The notes beneath the pieces are model-generated. The model made no database searches and was not told the origin of the DNA. It worked only from the letters and a program-made list of their open reading frames with translations. The position numbers were made by a program, and so were the translations under genes. This document shows, piece by piece, positions 35,799 to 46,804 of a stretch of 64,000 nt of DNA (positions are counted from its first letter, which is position 1; each line of letters begins with the position of its first letter). The stretch is taken from the NCBI GenBank assembly GCA_034401135.1, contig JAWZSP010000005.1, forward strand, positions 2,542,001 through 2,606,000. Reading direction: 5' to 3'. This DNA comes from Volutella citrinella (Eukaryota; Ascomycota; Sordariomycetes; Hypocreales; Nectriaceae).

Positions 35799-36666
35799 TT
35801 AGTACTGGTTCTTCTTCTTGCCGCACTTCTGGAGGCACTGCTCGACGCCGGCGGCAATGGAAGCGGGGATGGCCTTGCGGATCTTGTCAATGTCCTCGCC
35901 GGCGATGCTCTGGCCAAAGGCCGCGGCGATGAGGTCGTTGCTCATAGCGAAGGTGCCGTCGGCAACCTGCTCAGTGCCGAAGTCCTCGGAAGCGAAGGAG
36001 GCAACAAAGGTGGCATTCTCGCAGTCGGGGTTGAACTGGGTGTGGATGGAGCCCTGGTAGAAGGGAGTCATCATGAGGGGCTTGAGCTCGGTGCGAATGA
36101 CACGGCGCTTTCCGTCCTTGCCGAGCACGCCGTTCTCGGGGTTCATCTCAGTGATGAGGCGGCCGGAGGTGACGATCTGGAGCTCGGCGGAGCGGGGGTG
36201 GACGTGGAAGGTGTTGAGGCCACAGGCTGTAGTCGGAGGTGTCAGTGTCTGTCTGGTTCAGGGAGACGGAGAGGGAGACGGGGTTGTCTTACGGAAAACA
36301 GTGCCAAAGGCCATGCCGGAACCAGTGCCAACGAGGGCGGGGAAGGTCTTGCGGTTGGCGGCAACCAGGTTGCCACCAGCGCCGCGGTTCTTCTGAACCT
36401 GGTCGAAGTTGAAGACGAAGTCCTTGTCCTCAGGGAGAAGGGTGAAACGATCAGCGGCACTATCAGATGGATAACCAGTCAACAACCCCAAACATGTCAG
36501 ATATCCAAAGTCGGTAGTCTACTCACGTGTCGGCAAGCTGGAGCTGGGCAGTCAAGCTGAGGCCACCAGCGGCGGGGGTCTCAGTTCGGGCAACGTTGGT
36601 GGGAGAAGCCGAAGTGACAGAGGCAAAGGCCAGGATGGCGGAGGCGATAGCGGAAGTGAACTGCAT
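35799..36666 (-). CDS. Secreted germin/spherulin-like cupin
   Basis: Exons 36666-36527, 36459-36293 and 36226-35799 (735 nt, 244 residues). The start encodes a clear signal peptide with a probable cut after TSA near residue 20. Cupin box 1 is complete: HVHPRSAELQIVTSG fits HxH(x4)E(x6)G, preceded by PCGLN. Box 2 appears in PFYQGSIHTQFN, giving the third metal His and the H(x3)N spacing. The protein is therefore expected to bind a metal, usually Mn. It has a Cys-containing Lys-rich C terminus (CLQKCGKKK) and no GPI signal. Fungal relatives are called spherulins and are secreted, often during starvation, sporulation or host contact; an enzyme activity (oxidase/superoxide dismutase in some germins) cannot be assumed. 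A TATA box lies 176 bp upstream. Confidence 0.88.
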
Positions 36667-36841
36667 GTTGACTGATTTGTGAAGTGTAGAAGAAATCTTG
36701 AACGAGAAGTTGCAAGGAAAATATTATAGTAGTGACTGTTGGAGAGCCGGTGTAAGTGAGTACAGACAAGCTGTTGTATTAGAGGATTGGTGAGTGGTGG
36801 TGGTGATGATTTCTTTCCAGAACAGACGGAGGACTCGCATC

Positions 36842-36849
36842 TACTTATA
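36842..36849 (-). promoter_or_regulatory. TATA box of the cupin gene
   Basis: TATAAGTA on the minus strand, 176 bp before the ATG at 36666. It is followed by a CA/CT-rich leader (CACCACCACCACTCACC type). Position and context suggest strong, regulated expression. Confidence 0.55.
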
Positions 36850-38737
36850 CACGATGCTCTCGCCAGTCCTTGATGACGGCCTCGAGGCTGCAAGCCATAA
36901 TCGGCCATCAAAATCCTTCCATCGTGGCCAAGCAGGGGCAAGCCGGCGACCTAACATTGAAGATTGCTATTTCCGGGGATCAACCCTCGTGGTCGCTTCG
37001 GCAAGTCAGACTTCCGGCGCTACCGAGGTGACGGTTCCTACTGCTGGGAGGAACTGCGCCCACTTCTGATTCCATTCCGGGAGAGCAGTGAGCTCGCACT
37101 CTGAGGTGACACCCAGTGTTGGCGGTGTTTGCCTAAGGTTCGCGGTGGTGTAGTGCTAGTGGCTGTCGATGGGCGTGTGCGGCGCACTAGCGTCTGCGTG
37201 TTGCGCTGGGATTGGCCCGATATTTCACAGCCACGGCCGACCGCGCCTAAAAATAACGGGCGCGCATTAGAAGCGCTTAGCGAGCAACGCCCATTCTGCG
37301 GGTGGAAAGGCGGCCGCTCCTCCTCTTCCTCCTCCACATGCAATATAGGTCCAGGTCGCTAACAGGCAGGTCGCTAAGGTAAGCCGCTGGCGTCAGATAG
37401 CTAGGACGTGCCGGCCGCCTGGGTCAACTGGGTGCATGGCCGCCGTAAATTAGACCAGCTGCCAGCAGCGCCTCCCGGGCGCTTGACTATCCGTGGTGCG
37501 GAGCAGTCCTATTTCCAGAACGACCCCATCATGGAAGGATTCGCATTACTATTAGCAGCCAGCGGCCGGTAGCCGAATTTGTTTGCGTCGCCGCTCACTC
37601 AGATGCACACCTTATTAGCATGACAGTCTGTCAGTCAGCGCCGGGGGCCGGGGCCAGTAGCGAATCTCAGATCGGCCGCCGGCAGTGTCGGCGAGGCTTG
37701 GAGGTCGGGCATGGTGGCTGTAGGGCAGCAGGAATACTGGCAGCTCCGTCATGGTTGCGCCAGCGCCTTGGGTCGCCGAGCTTAGTCTATTGCCGGCAGT
37801 CGGCATTGTTGCTCTCGTGCAACCTTATTAATCATGTAATTGCTGATTTGGCCGTGATTTGTTGTGTATCTGCTCTGCTGAGATCATCTCGATTGCCGCT
37901 GACAGCATCAGCACTTTGAAGGGGGCCCACAGTGAGGGGGAATGATCAAATGACATCCAGGCCTTCTGGCTGGCTCTGTTTGCGTGCCCGGCCCTAGGTT
38001 CACCGACCTTATTGGAGTACAGGGGAGGCTTGATTTGAGTGGACAATAATGCCTGATCATCTGCATGGCGTCGCTTTTCTGACTATATTCTGACGATAAC
38101 GGGAGGCTTCGGGCTTCAGGTAGGACTATGATTATATGCCGCATCTTATTCAACAACATTGACTGGTTGCATGAGCTGAAGACTGCACGATCCTTTGGAT
38201 AGTTTTACGGGCCTTCTGAGGAGTCGAAGTGACGTCTGCCTTGACATTAAACTGTCATGTTTTGGCGTTTCGAAGCCATGGCCACCCTTAGCTTGCTTGT
38301 CATGAAATCGAGGCTTTTGGAGCTTTGACGTTGTGTGCTTGCATTTCGGGAAGTATGATGCAGAGCCAAACCTTGAGCAACCACCCGAGTCAGGGCCACG
38401 CATTTGCTTCCTCTATCTGATATTGACGTGGGGAACGCGATAAAAACCGCCGGAATAGTCCTGTTGGCTGTCTACGAGTGCCTTGGAAAAGACAACAACA
38501 CAAGATGCACATCATTGATCAGCACACCCACTAGGCGGAATTGATCATATGCCTTGAAAACCTTTTCAAAGTTGGATTCAGCGGCATCATTATTTCCTGA
38601 GCGAAGTCTAGGGTAATTAGTCCCTGCCGGCGTGGGATTTGGCTGCGTCGTGTGACGTGATGGGATGCGATACGTCGATCCACTTTCCGCGCCCGGCGAA
38701 TTAAGACAGCTCAGGATTTCTCTTCCATCTCCTCTCC

Positions 38738-38884
38738 ATGGATACCAACGGCTCCCTCGCGTCCACGGCTGCCCGCAACTGTTTGACCGCCATGGATGCG
38801 CGTCTTAGACAGGTCGCCCTGGACAAAGTCGCAAACGTGTCAAAACGGCTGACGCAAAACGCATCGAAAGACGAGCCACCATGA
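38738..38884 (+). CDS. Possible 48-residue protein, unrecognised
   Basis: ATG at 38738 to TGA at 38884. The start follows directly after a pyrimidine-rich leader (TTTCTCTTCCATCTCCTCTCC type), which is common before fungal start codons. The product is hydrophilic, Ala/Arg/Lys/Asn-rich and has a predicted helical middle (LTAMDARLRQVALDKVANV). It has no Cys pairs, signal peptide or known motif. Chance occurrence of a 49-codon frame is not unlikely, so this is a weak call. Confidence 0.2.
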   Translation: MDTNGSLASTAARNCLTAMDARLRQVALDKVANVSKRLTQNASKDEPP

Positions 38885-40609
38885 AGGAAGCGACGGCCCT
38901 GCTTGGTCGTCTGTCTGCGAAAGACTCCCGTCGCTTACACCAAGGCCCAACTCGATCGCACACATTCGGTGTATAATCTGCGACAACCCACACGACAGTC
39001 CGTCACGATTTCCTCATTGGCCAATTGGAATGATGATGAACCTCGGATGCCGCCCCACGTCCCGGCGCACAATGGGTGGGTGAGGTAATGCCCATTTGAA
39101 CAATGAGCGGGTGCCGTTGTGCCGCTCATCAATCACGGCTGAATCAGAAATGTTGCAGCCAGTGCAGCCACGATGGACTTCCCCATAAACATGGACCCGC
39201 TCGGCCGAACTCTGAAACGTGGTCCATGACCCACGTCCTGTGGCCGCTGTTATTGATGGGGAAAAGCACGCACAGATGGTCCTGTGACCTTCCCTGCCTG
39301 GGAACTGTCTCGCTGGCCGGGCGTGCCCATTCACATCGTGGGCGATATGCTCTTGGCAGTAAGGCCTGCCCTGGGTCTCGAAGCTATTCGACCAGGCCGT
39401 ACCGGGATTCCAGTCGCGTTCCCCAGAAAGAGAAAGGGGCCTTGTCACGTTGCAGTGGTACTTATTAGCTCACGGTCTGGACGGCGGGAGTGCCTGAATC
39501 GGGGTTGACGCGCTAGGACTGGATTAGGCATTGGCCCAGGAACAGAACGACCAGAAGCGCCAGCTCCAGAACGCACTAACCAGTGTGGTTGACCTCTTTA
39601 ATTAATGACGCCTTTGCCCCTCACCTCACAAAGACAGTCACAGTCACATCCGCGACCAACAGCGCCTGAGAGGCATAGCATGAATGAACCTGGGGCAAGT
39701 GGCAGGCATCATGAACAAGACATGGGCTTGGCCAAGTATGGGCCACGAGCCCTTGTCGTCGAGTTCCTTTCACGGCGCAACCGAGGACAGCCGACAGATG
39801 CAGTGGAGTCCTGGAGTTCCTGGACGATGATGCTTCCCCATGGTGGGCAATCACTCGCGTTTGTTTGTCATCGGACACGGACATCAGCAGCAGCCAGGGC
39901 TGGTGTGACCGAGCTGGAGAGCGAAAATCAGCCGTCTCCCGAAGTGGTGAGAGCGCAATCTTCTAAGAAGGATGTCTGCCCCAGACCGGCAAGGCACAGT
40001 CAAGGCACCATCTCGCCCGGATTGGCTGCTCAACCCTCAGGGGTGGATAAGGTGGACGGGGTAGTATCCTGATTGGAGGCCGTTTCATTACCCCTGGCTA
40101 GTCACAACCAAAGAACATGCACCTTGCTCGCCTGTGGCCTGCTCCGACAAGGGGCCTCGGATGTCTCCAGGAACCAGCCCCGGGCGCAATTTCTTCAACT
40201 AGCCTACTGCGCTGCTGCAGAGGCTTTGGACTGGTCCCACATCCCTCAGTCGCTCATTTCCAAGGTCCCCCATCGCCCGCCCGCCATCCGCGCATGCACA
40301 GCCCGTCTGCACTTAGCCCCGTCGATCACTCTAGTACACGCTCGCTCTCATATTATTACTCGGTTGGCCCAACGCTCGCCCCCGTCCTCGACCCATTTCC
40401 TTGTTTTGCCCGGTACATATCTGTTTTTCGCCGACGCTCGTCAACATCGTCACTCTTTCCGATTGTTCGACGGAGCTCACGCTCGCTCAATATCATCGCC
40501 GCTTTGCCGAGTTTTTGCGATACGCCTCGTATATCTGGTTTTGGGAATATCACCTCGTCCGAGAGAAGCCGACTGGAAGAAGCTCGACGGCACTCGCTCC
40601 ACCGCCACG

Positions 40610-42148
40610 ATGAAGTACACGATTATCTCCACGGCCGTCATGGCCGTCATGGTGGCAGCGCCTTCTGGCGTCGCTGGCAAGGCTCACGGCCATTCCCACC
40701 GCAGCATTCTCCCTCACCAGCACCTCCCCGTCCTCGCCGAGCGCCTCGAGAAGCGAGGAGGACAGTGCCAGTTCCCTACCGATGACTCCAACATGGTTTC
40801 CGTCACTCCGGACAAGAAGAACGCTGGTTGGGCCATGAGTCCGGATCAGGAGTGCAAGCCTGGTAGTTACTGCCCGTATGCTTGCAAGCCCGGTATGGTC
40901 ATGAACCAGTGGGAACCTGACTCGACCTACAACTACCCTTCGTCCATGGTGGGAGCAACCTCTTCTCATTCCGCGGTGACGCGCGTGACTAACCCGGTGA
41001 AATAGAATGGTGGCCTTTTCTGCAACAAGAACGGCGAGATCGAGAAGCCTTTCAAGGGCAAGCCCAACTGTGTCGACGGAACCGGCACTGTAGTCGCCGT
41101 CAACAAGTGTGGCTCCAAGATGTCCTGGTGCCAGACTGTTCTCCCTGGTAACGAGGCTATGCTCATCCCCACCCTGGTTGATGGCTCTGAAGCTGTCCTC
41201 GCTGTCCCTGACCCCTCCTATTGGTGCTCTACCGCTGCCCAGTAAGTTTCTTGGTCACACCCTGACATGAAGGATCAACTTGACTAACGCCAAAACAGCT
41301 TCTACATCAACCCCCCCGGAGTTGGTGAGGAAGGATGTATCTGGGGTGACCAGAGCAAGCCCGTTGGAAACTGGAGCCCTTATGTCGCCGGTACCAACAC
41401 CGACAAGAACGGCAACACCTTTGTCAAGCTTGGTTGGAACCCTATTTGGGAGGATTCTCCTCTCAAGGGCAAGCTCCCTGATTTCGGTGTCGAGATCAAG
41501 TGCCCCAACGGTGGCTGCAACGGCCTTCCTTGCAAGATTGATCCCACCCAGGGCGAAGGCAAGGTTGGCAGCAATCTGGCGGCGACCGGTGCCGGCAACT
41601 CGGCTTTCTGCGTCGTCACTGTCCCCAAGGGCAGCAAGGCCCAGATTGTCGCCTTCTCCACCAACGGCTCCGGCTCCAGCTCCGGCTCCAGCTCCGGTGG
41701 CTCGAGCAGCCAGAAGGAGGAGCCCAAGACTACCAAGCCCGAGCCTAAGACAACTACCCAGGCTCAGCCTACCACCACTTCTCAGCCTCCGACAACTTCG
41801 GCGCAGCCCACTACTTCCAGCACGACTACGACTGAGGCCAAGACGACTTCCACCACCAAGGAATCCACCAGCACCACCGAAGCCAAGACGGAGACGACTC
41901 TTACCCCCACCACCAAGGAGGGCAGCAGCAGCAGCAAGACCAAGGAGTACAAGACCACTGGCGTACCGGGCGGTATCTTCCGTGAGAACTCGACTACCAC
42001 CGCGGATTCCAACAAGCCCACTACTGACTCCTCTGGTTCGGGTGCTGCCCCCACCAAGGCCAAGGGCAATGAGGCCGGCCGCCACCAGGGCAACGCTGCT
42101 CTTGCCGGACTCATTGTTGCCTTTGTCGCGACCACCTACTTCCTATAG
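40610..42148 (+). CDS. SUN-family cell-wall protein, GPI-anchored
   Basis: Exons 40610-40948, 41006-41241 and 41299-42148 (1425 nt, 474 residues). The N terminus is a signal peptide (hydrophobic run about 4-22). A dibasic LEKR site follows near residues 50-53, the usual Kex2 cut before the mature Cys-rich domain. The SUN domain spans from CQFPTDDSNMVSVTP to VPKGSKAQIVAFS, with PGSYCPYACKPG, NGGLFCN and the YWCSTAA motif. A Ser/Thr/Pro/Lys-rich stretch of ~130 residues, likely O-glycosylated, leads to a hydrophobic C-terminal tail typical of GPI attachment. SUN proteins (Uth1/Sim1/Nca3 type) act in wall beta-glucan remodelling and septation. The frame is open upstream for ~180 codons, but the signal peptide and the ATG-free leader fix the start here. 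Confidence 0.9.
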
Positions 42149-43074
42149 GGAGGAATGCCACGTTCCGCGTAAATGTCGTCTCTTCGCTTCGTTCTGGCCA
42201 GTCTGCTGAGCCCCTTCGACTCCGCCAATTGCCTACAGGATAGGAGTTGCCATTGGCGCTTCTGATCCTCTCAACCTGCCGCTCACATCCCCTTGCCAGC
42301 GGCTGGCATCTTATCCCTTTCGGACCCCTTACTATTTTGCATGACCATTTATACCTTGCGTATATCATCAGCCAACTCTATCGGCGATAGTGTTTATTGT
42401 CTTTTTTTTTATATCCTTTTTTGCCCCGTGGCGTGCCATGAGTGTCTCGCATCCGATACCGTGGCTTTGCCGACATGGCATGGACATGCACTTGCGAGTG
42501 CGTAAGTTCTCTGGGAGACTCTTTTTTCACAAAGATGTACTCTTTTTGCCCATATGGGCGTTTATATACATTCTACATTTTCAGTTCTCCGTCGATATAC
42601 CCTTTTTACAGCATCGGGAGGTTTGGACAGCTTTTGATTTCTTGGACGGCGAGAAGGACCTTGCACCATCCTTATTCGTACACCTGCCTGTGGGTGAAGT
42701 TGGGACTTCACTGCACGGGGTGACCCTCGACCCCCCCTCGGGTTCCCCATGGAACCCTTTTTTTTTTAATTTCTCTGGGGCAACTATATGATCAGAGATG
42801 TTTATGAGGAATGTTTTAGCGTATGGAGCTAGATAGGAGCTTAAAAATATGGATGATCAAGTCAAGATGTTTTGCTTCAGTCCTTTTGGTTTATATCACT
42901 ACTATCATGACCAGTGAATTTCATGTGGGCAAATATGTTTGTCTGTCCAAGGTGGCTCCATATGTGTGTGTGTGCTCTGGGTATCGAGTAAAACCGCACC
43001 CGCCGCTGCATTGAAAATCCAATCAAAATCCAAACTCAGTCTCATTTCCACTCCTCTCCTGAGGCCAAACTCCC
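42149..43074. other. Convergent 3' region between SUN gene and Csn12
   Basis: 926 bp, T-rich on the plus strand with several T runs, consistent with 3' untranslated and termination sequence. No gene seen. Confidence 0.65.
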
Positions 43075-44817
43075 CTATTCCTTGACCCAACCAGGCACTT
43101 CGTCTGGGTCAAACTCCTCCTCGTACCTCCTGTCTCGGATCGTTTGCCAAACGTTTGGCCAGCCAGCCAGAACCGGGCTTCCCTTGGCCTTGGCGCCGAT
43201 GATGGCAAACCTGCCTTGGCCATGAGCGACGAAACCGTGCAGCAGGCCCCCCTGAACAAGTGTTGCCACCATCATCTCTACGTCCTCTGGCGTCACAGGG
43301 GCATTGCCCCAAATCATGCCTTCGTTGGGCCGCAATTGCTTCGGTCCCCCGGGCGGCGGGGCAAGGGTTGAGCCTCCGTCGTCTTGGAGGTTGTTGGCGA
43401 ATGCTTTTATGAGCAACGGGTTGGCTTGAGAGCCACGGCCTGGAGCCCCTGGATTTGAAGGGAGCCAGCCTTCGAGGCGATGCTGAATGAATACAGCAAC
43501 CGTGAGGAGGTCGGCGAGATCGAGTGTTGCGGCCTTCCGAGAGGTAGCGTCGGTAGGTGGAACGTATGTAAGAAGGAATGTCCTGCGGCTGAGGGATCGC
43601 CATAGCAGCGGGCGCAGGCGGTGGGTAAGGGGCAAGAGGAGACCCTTGTCAAAGAGCCAAGTCTCGTGGGTGGCTAGATGGTGCTGGAACTGGATGAAGT
43701 TGCCAGTACGGATGGCCTGGCAGAGCGGTAGGAAGATGGGCGAAAGCGACTTGGCCTCGGGTCGTTGGAGAAGCAGCTGGGAGGGGAAGCGGCCAAGTAG
43801 GATGTTGCAGGGGATGAGGTAAGTGAGAATGTTAGTGCGGTGAGGGACAAGCTGGGGCGGCGTCTGGAGATAGGCTTGCTCTAGGCACAGAGCCGCCCGG
43901 AGGTAGTGATGGTTGGAGAAGTTGAAGCGTCCAAGGTAGTAGAAAAAGGTGACACGTTGGGCAGCTGGATATAGTGAGACGGGTGGGGAGATGGTAGAGA
44001 TGTTGACAAAGATCATCTTGGCGAGATGTGTCCTCCGGCACTATGGGCATGGCGCGCCGTGTCAGCAAATGTAGAGTATCGAGACGGATGGGAGAGGAAG
44101 CCGACTGCCTACTGCGAAGAGAAGTTTCAGGACGAGATTGGCAAACATGTAGACGCCGACCTTCTTGCCCTCTGGCTTGCTGTATCGGCCGCTGGAGCGG
44201 TCGGTCAAGCAGGTGGTGAAGATCTTCTGGATAATCTCAGCCGACGATTCGGCAATGGTCTTGTCCTCGTCGACGGCACGCAGGCGACGGGCAAGGTCTG
44301 GTCGCCTGTTGAGTGACATGGTGAGACGGGCCAGCGTCTCCGAGAGGGACATGCTGGTCTTGAGCAGCATGCCGCCGTAGGTTGGATGCGCAAAGGCCGT
44401 GGCGCACGAGCTGCAATCATCTGGTCAGCCGTTGCCGGATCAAACTGCACATTGCCTATACTACCTGGCGGCAGAAGGCAGCTGCACTCACTTGACCAGC
44501 GCGCTCAGTAGCTGATGTGCGCCGGCGAGGTCGTCGTAGTTGACATCGCGCCAGAAGGCGAAGTAGTCCTTCATGAAGGCGACGAATCCCGGCCACGCGG
44601 TAGCCTGTCCCTCGGGCACATCCTCATCCTGCGGCAGCGTCTTCTCGACGAGGTTATCGAGGCCCTGCTGGCGGAACTGGGAGCGCAGCTCGGCGGCGAG
44701 GTTGTGGTACTGCTGGGGGGAGCCGGGCTCGACCTGCAGCCAGGCGCGGAGCTCGTCGCCGTCCTGCCGGCGCACGAATTGCCGGATCTGTGAGAGGAAT
44801 TCAATCACGAGAGGCAT
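43075..44817 (-). CDS. csn12: PCI-domain protein Csn12 (Thp1/PCID2 relative)
   Basis: Exons 44817-44492, 44410-44113 and 44040-43075 (1590 nt, 529 residues). Introns are 81 and 72 nt; the second uses a GTAGGC donor, a GCTGAC branch and CATAG acceptor. The helical N-terminal half contains FVAFMKDYFAFWRDVNYDDL and YMFANLVLKLLF. The conserved stretch TFFYYLGRFNFSNHHYLRAALCLEQAYLQ leads to PCI repeats and the winged-helix end (DVEMMVATLVQGGLLHGFVAH, KGSPVLAGWPNVWQ). In yeast Csn12 was found with the COP9 signalosome and with Thp3 in transcription and mRNA handling. The last ~20 residues are acidic. It lies 586 bp downstream of the thiolase gene on the same strand, with its own promoter space. Confidence 0.9.
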
Positions 44818-45403
44818 CCTGGGCGAGGGAGGGGCGCTGAGGACGGGGAGCGCAGCCAGGCGATGTGGTTGGTGTGGGAAAGGGTGCGCTTGGGCACGGC
44901 CTCTGCTGAAGGTGAAGCTTTGAGCTGTGAGAGCAACTGGTGTAGGTAGGAGGTACCTCAGTAATTAGCGGAGTGCAGACACAATGCTCCACTACGAGTT
45001 TTGGGTGGACGATCAGGAACCTCACCACCAACGTCTGAAATCACCAGATGAGGAAGCGGACGGGAAGATTGGGGGAAAAAAAGCCAAAAAAACAATTCTT
45101 TAACTCCACAGGCGATGAATTGGCTTTGTTATGGTCCACCATTTCAAGTCACCCGTTTTCTTCACGGGAGAATATGGTTGTTTGTTCGATATTTGATTTC
45201 TTTGCCTAGCGACAGCTAAACCCCCACTGGACGCCCAGAGGATATCGCAGCGTGACGTCGCTTGGTTTAAGCACTTCTGCTCAATACGTCGGCTACGGAT
45301 GATTGTTTCTATTCTTATAAAACATGGGTATAACAGCATCCGTTCAGTACGTGTGTCATTTTGGCTCTCCTGATACCGCCGGTCCCTTCATGGCCCCGTT
45401 CGC
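44818..45403. promoter_or_regulatory. Csn12 upstream region and thiolase 3' flank
   Basis: 586 bp with no gene. It contains a GAGGTACCTC palindrome at 44950-44959, one of the six AGGTACCT sites, 133 bp before the Csn12 start. Confidence 0.5.
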
Positions 45404-46804
45404 TTACACCTCAGCAACGCGCTGCACGACAAGCGCCGTCGCAGCACCGCCTCCATTGCAAATGGCTGCGACGCCGTACTCGCCGGGCTTCAGCTGGTGG
45501 AGAAGGGTTGTCAGGATTCTCGCGCCAGAGCTGCCCAGGGCGTGGCCCAAGGAGATTGCGCCTCCCAACGGGTTGACCTTGGCACCCTCGAGACCCAGGA
45601 TCTTCTGGTTGGCCAGGATGACAGCGGCAAATGCCTCGTTGAATTCCCACACGGCGACCTGGTCCTTGGTGATGCCGGCGCGCTCGAGCGCAATCGGGAC
45701 CGCCTTGGATGGCGCGATGGGGAAGTCAATCGGGGCCGTGGCGGCGTCGGCGTAGCCGCAGATCTTGGCCAGAACGCGGGACTCGGATCCGTACTGCTGG
45801 GCAATGGCCTTGCTGCCGAGGACCAGCGCGCTGGCTCCGTCGTTGAGCGTAGACGAGTTGGCGGCCGTCACGGTGCCGCTTCCGTCGCGCACAAAGGCGG
45901 GCTTCAGGGTCGGGATCTTGTCAAACTTGACGTCGAGGAAGCCCTCATCGGTGTCGACGACGGTCTCGCCCTTGCGGGACTTGACCGTGACGGGCGCAAT
46001 CTCGTCGGCGAAGGCCTTGTCGGCCCAGGCCTTTTGCGCGTTCTTGTAAGACTGGATAGCATATTCGTCCTGCTGCTCGCGGGTGAGGTTGAACTGCTTG
46101 ACCGTGTTCTCGGCGCAGTTGCCCATGTGGAACTTGTCGTAGACGTCTGTCAGGCCGTCCTTGATCAGGCCGTCCTCCATCTGGATGTGGCCAAAGGCAG
46201 GCATGCCGCTGGCGCGGGGCACGAAGTAGGGAACCTGGGACATGTTCTCCATGCCGCCGGCAATCTGCGCCTCGGCCAGGCCCATCTCGATGTTCTGGGC
46301 GGCGAGCGTCACGGCCTTGAGGCCCGAGGCGCACACCTTGTTGATCGTCGTGGCCTCGACCGACTGAGGGAGGCCGGCAAAGAGAGCCGCCTGGCGGGCG
46401 GGCGACTGGCCGACGGAGCCCTGGAGCACATGGCCGAAGTAAACGTCGGTGATCTTGTCGACGGGCACCTTTGACTTCTCGAGAGCTGACTTGATGGCCA
46501 CAGCGCCGAGCTTGGGAGCGGAGACGTTGACGAAGGAGCCGTTGAACTATGACGTCGTTCATCAGCATCAGCAACAGCAACAGCAACAGCTGGGAGTAAT
46601 TGATGGAGCACGCGAACTGCCTGCTGCTCCAACTGCAGAACATGAACATACCTTGGCGGTGGGAGTTCGCGCAGCGCTCAGGATGTAGGCATCTTGGAGC
46701 TCCTTGCGAAGGGCGGACGACGTGGAGAATGGCCGAGCAGCCTTCATATTCACATGCCCCGCGAGCTGGGCGAGGCGGTTGGCTGACCTTAGCTGGGGCG
46801 ACAT
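45404..46804 (-). CDS. erg10: Acetyl-CoA C-acetyltransferase, mitochondrial type
   Basis: Exons 46804-46652 and 46546-45404 (1296 nt, 431 residues). The first ~35 residues are basic and Ser/Ala-rich ([14 protein letters not shown]), a likely mitochondrial presequence, and there is no C-terminal peroxisomal tripeptide. The thiolase core shows the nucleophile Cys at about 123 in [16 protein letters not shown], the catalytic His at about 386 in [17 protein letters not shown], and the second Cys at about 414 in CNGGGAA. It joins two acetyl-CoA to acetoacetyl-CoA or runs the reverse cleavage. Many filamentous fungi keep a mitochondrial (Erg10A) and a cytosolic (Erg10B) copy; this looks like the former. 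The 105-nt intron carries a CAACAG triplet-type repeat. Confidence 0.94.
46563..46589. repeat. (CAACAG)n repeat inside the thiolase intron
   Basis: CAG-CAT-CAG followed by three CAACAG units, located within the intron 46547-46651. It is not coding in the spliced transcript. Confidence 0.85.

Larger units (their letters stand above)
36667..40609. other. Divergent intergenic region between cupin and SUN gene
   Basis: 3.9 kb with no well-supported gene. It holds the cupin promoter on the left and, on the right, a plus-strand stretch of about 318 nt without ATG that runs to the SUN gene start. One short CT-led open frame at 38738 is listed separately. Confidence 0.55.

Noticed and set aside
40073..40609. 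In-frame 179-codon upstream extension of the SUN protein
   Set aside because: The ATG at 40610 begins a clear signal peptide and the preceding 318 nt lack ATG, fitting a leader. The extension would bury the signal peptide.
41255..42209. Long frames overlapping the SUN gene Ser/Thr region on both strands
   Set aside because: They come from the repetitive ACC/ACT/TCC codons of the O-glycosylated stretch read in other frames.
45497..46474. 325-codon plus-strand frame opposite the thiolase gene
   Set aside because: It mirrors a real coding exon; Leu/Gly/Val/Asp-rich shadow frames are common opposite GC-biased codons.
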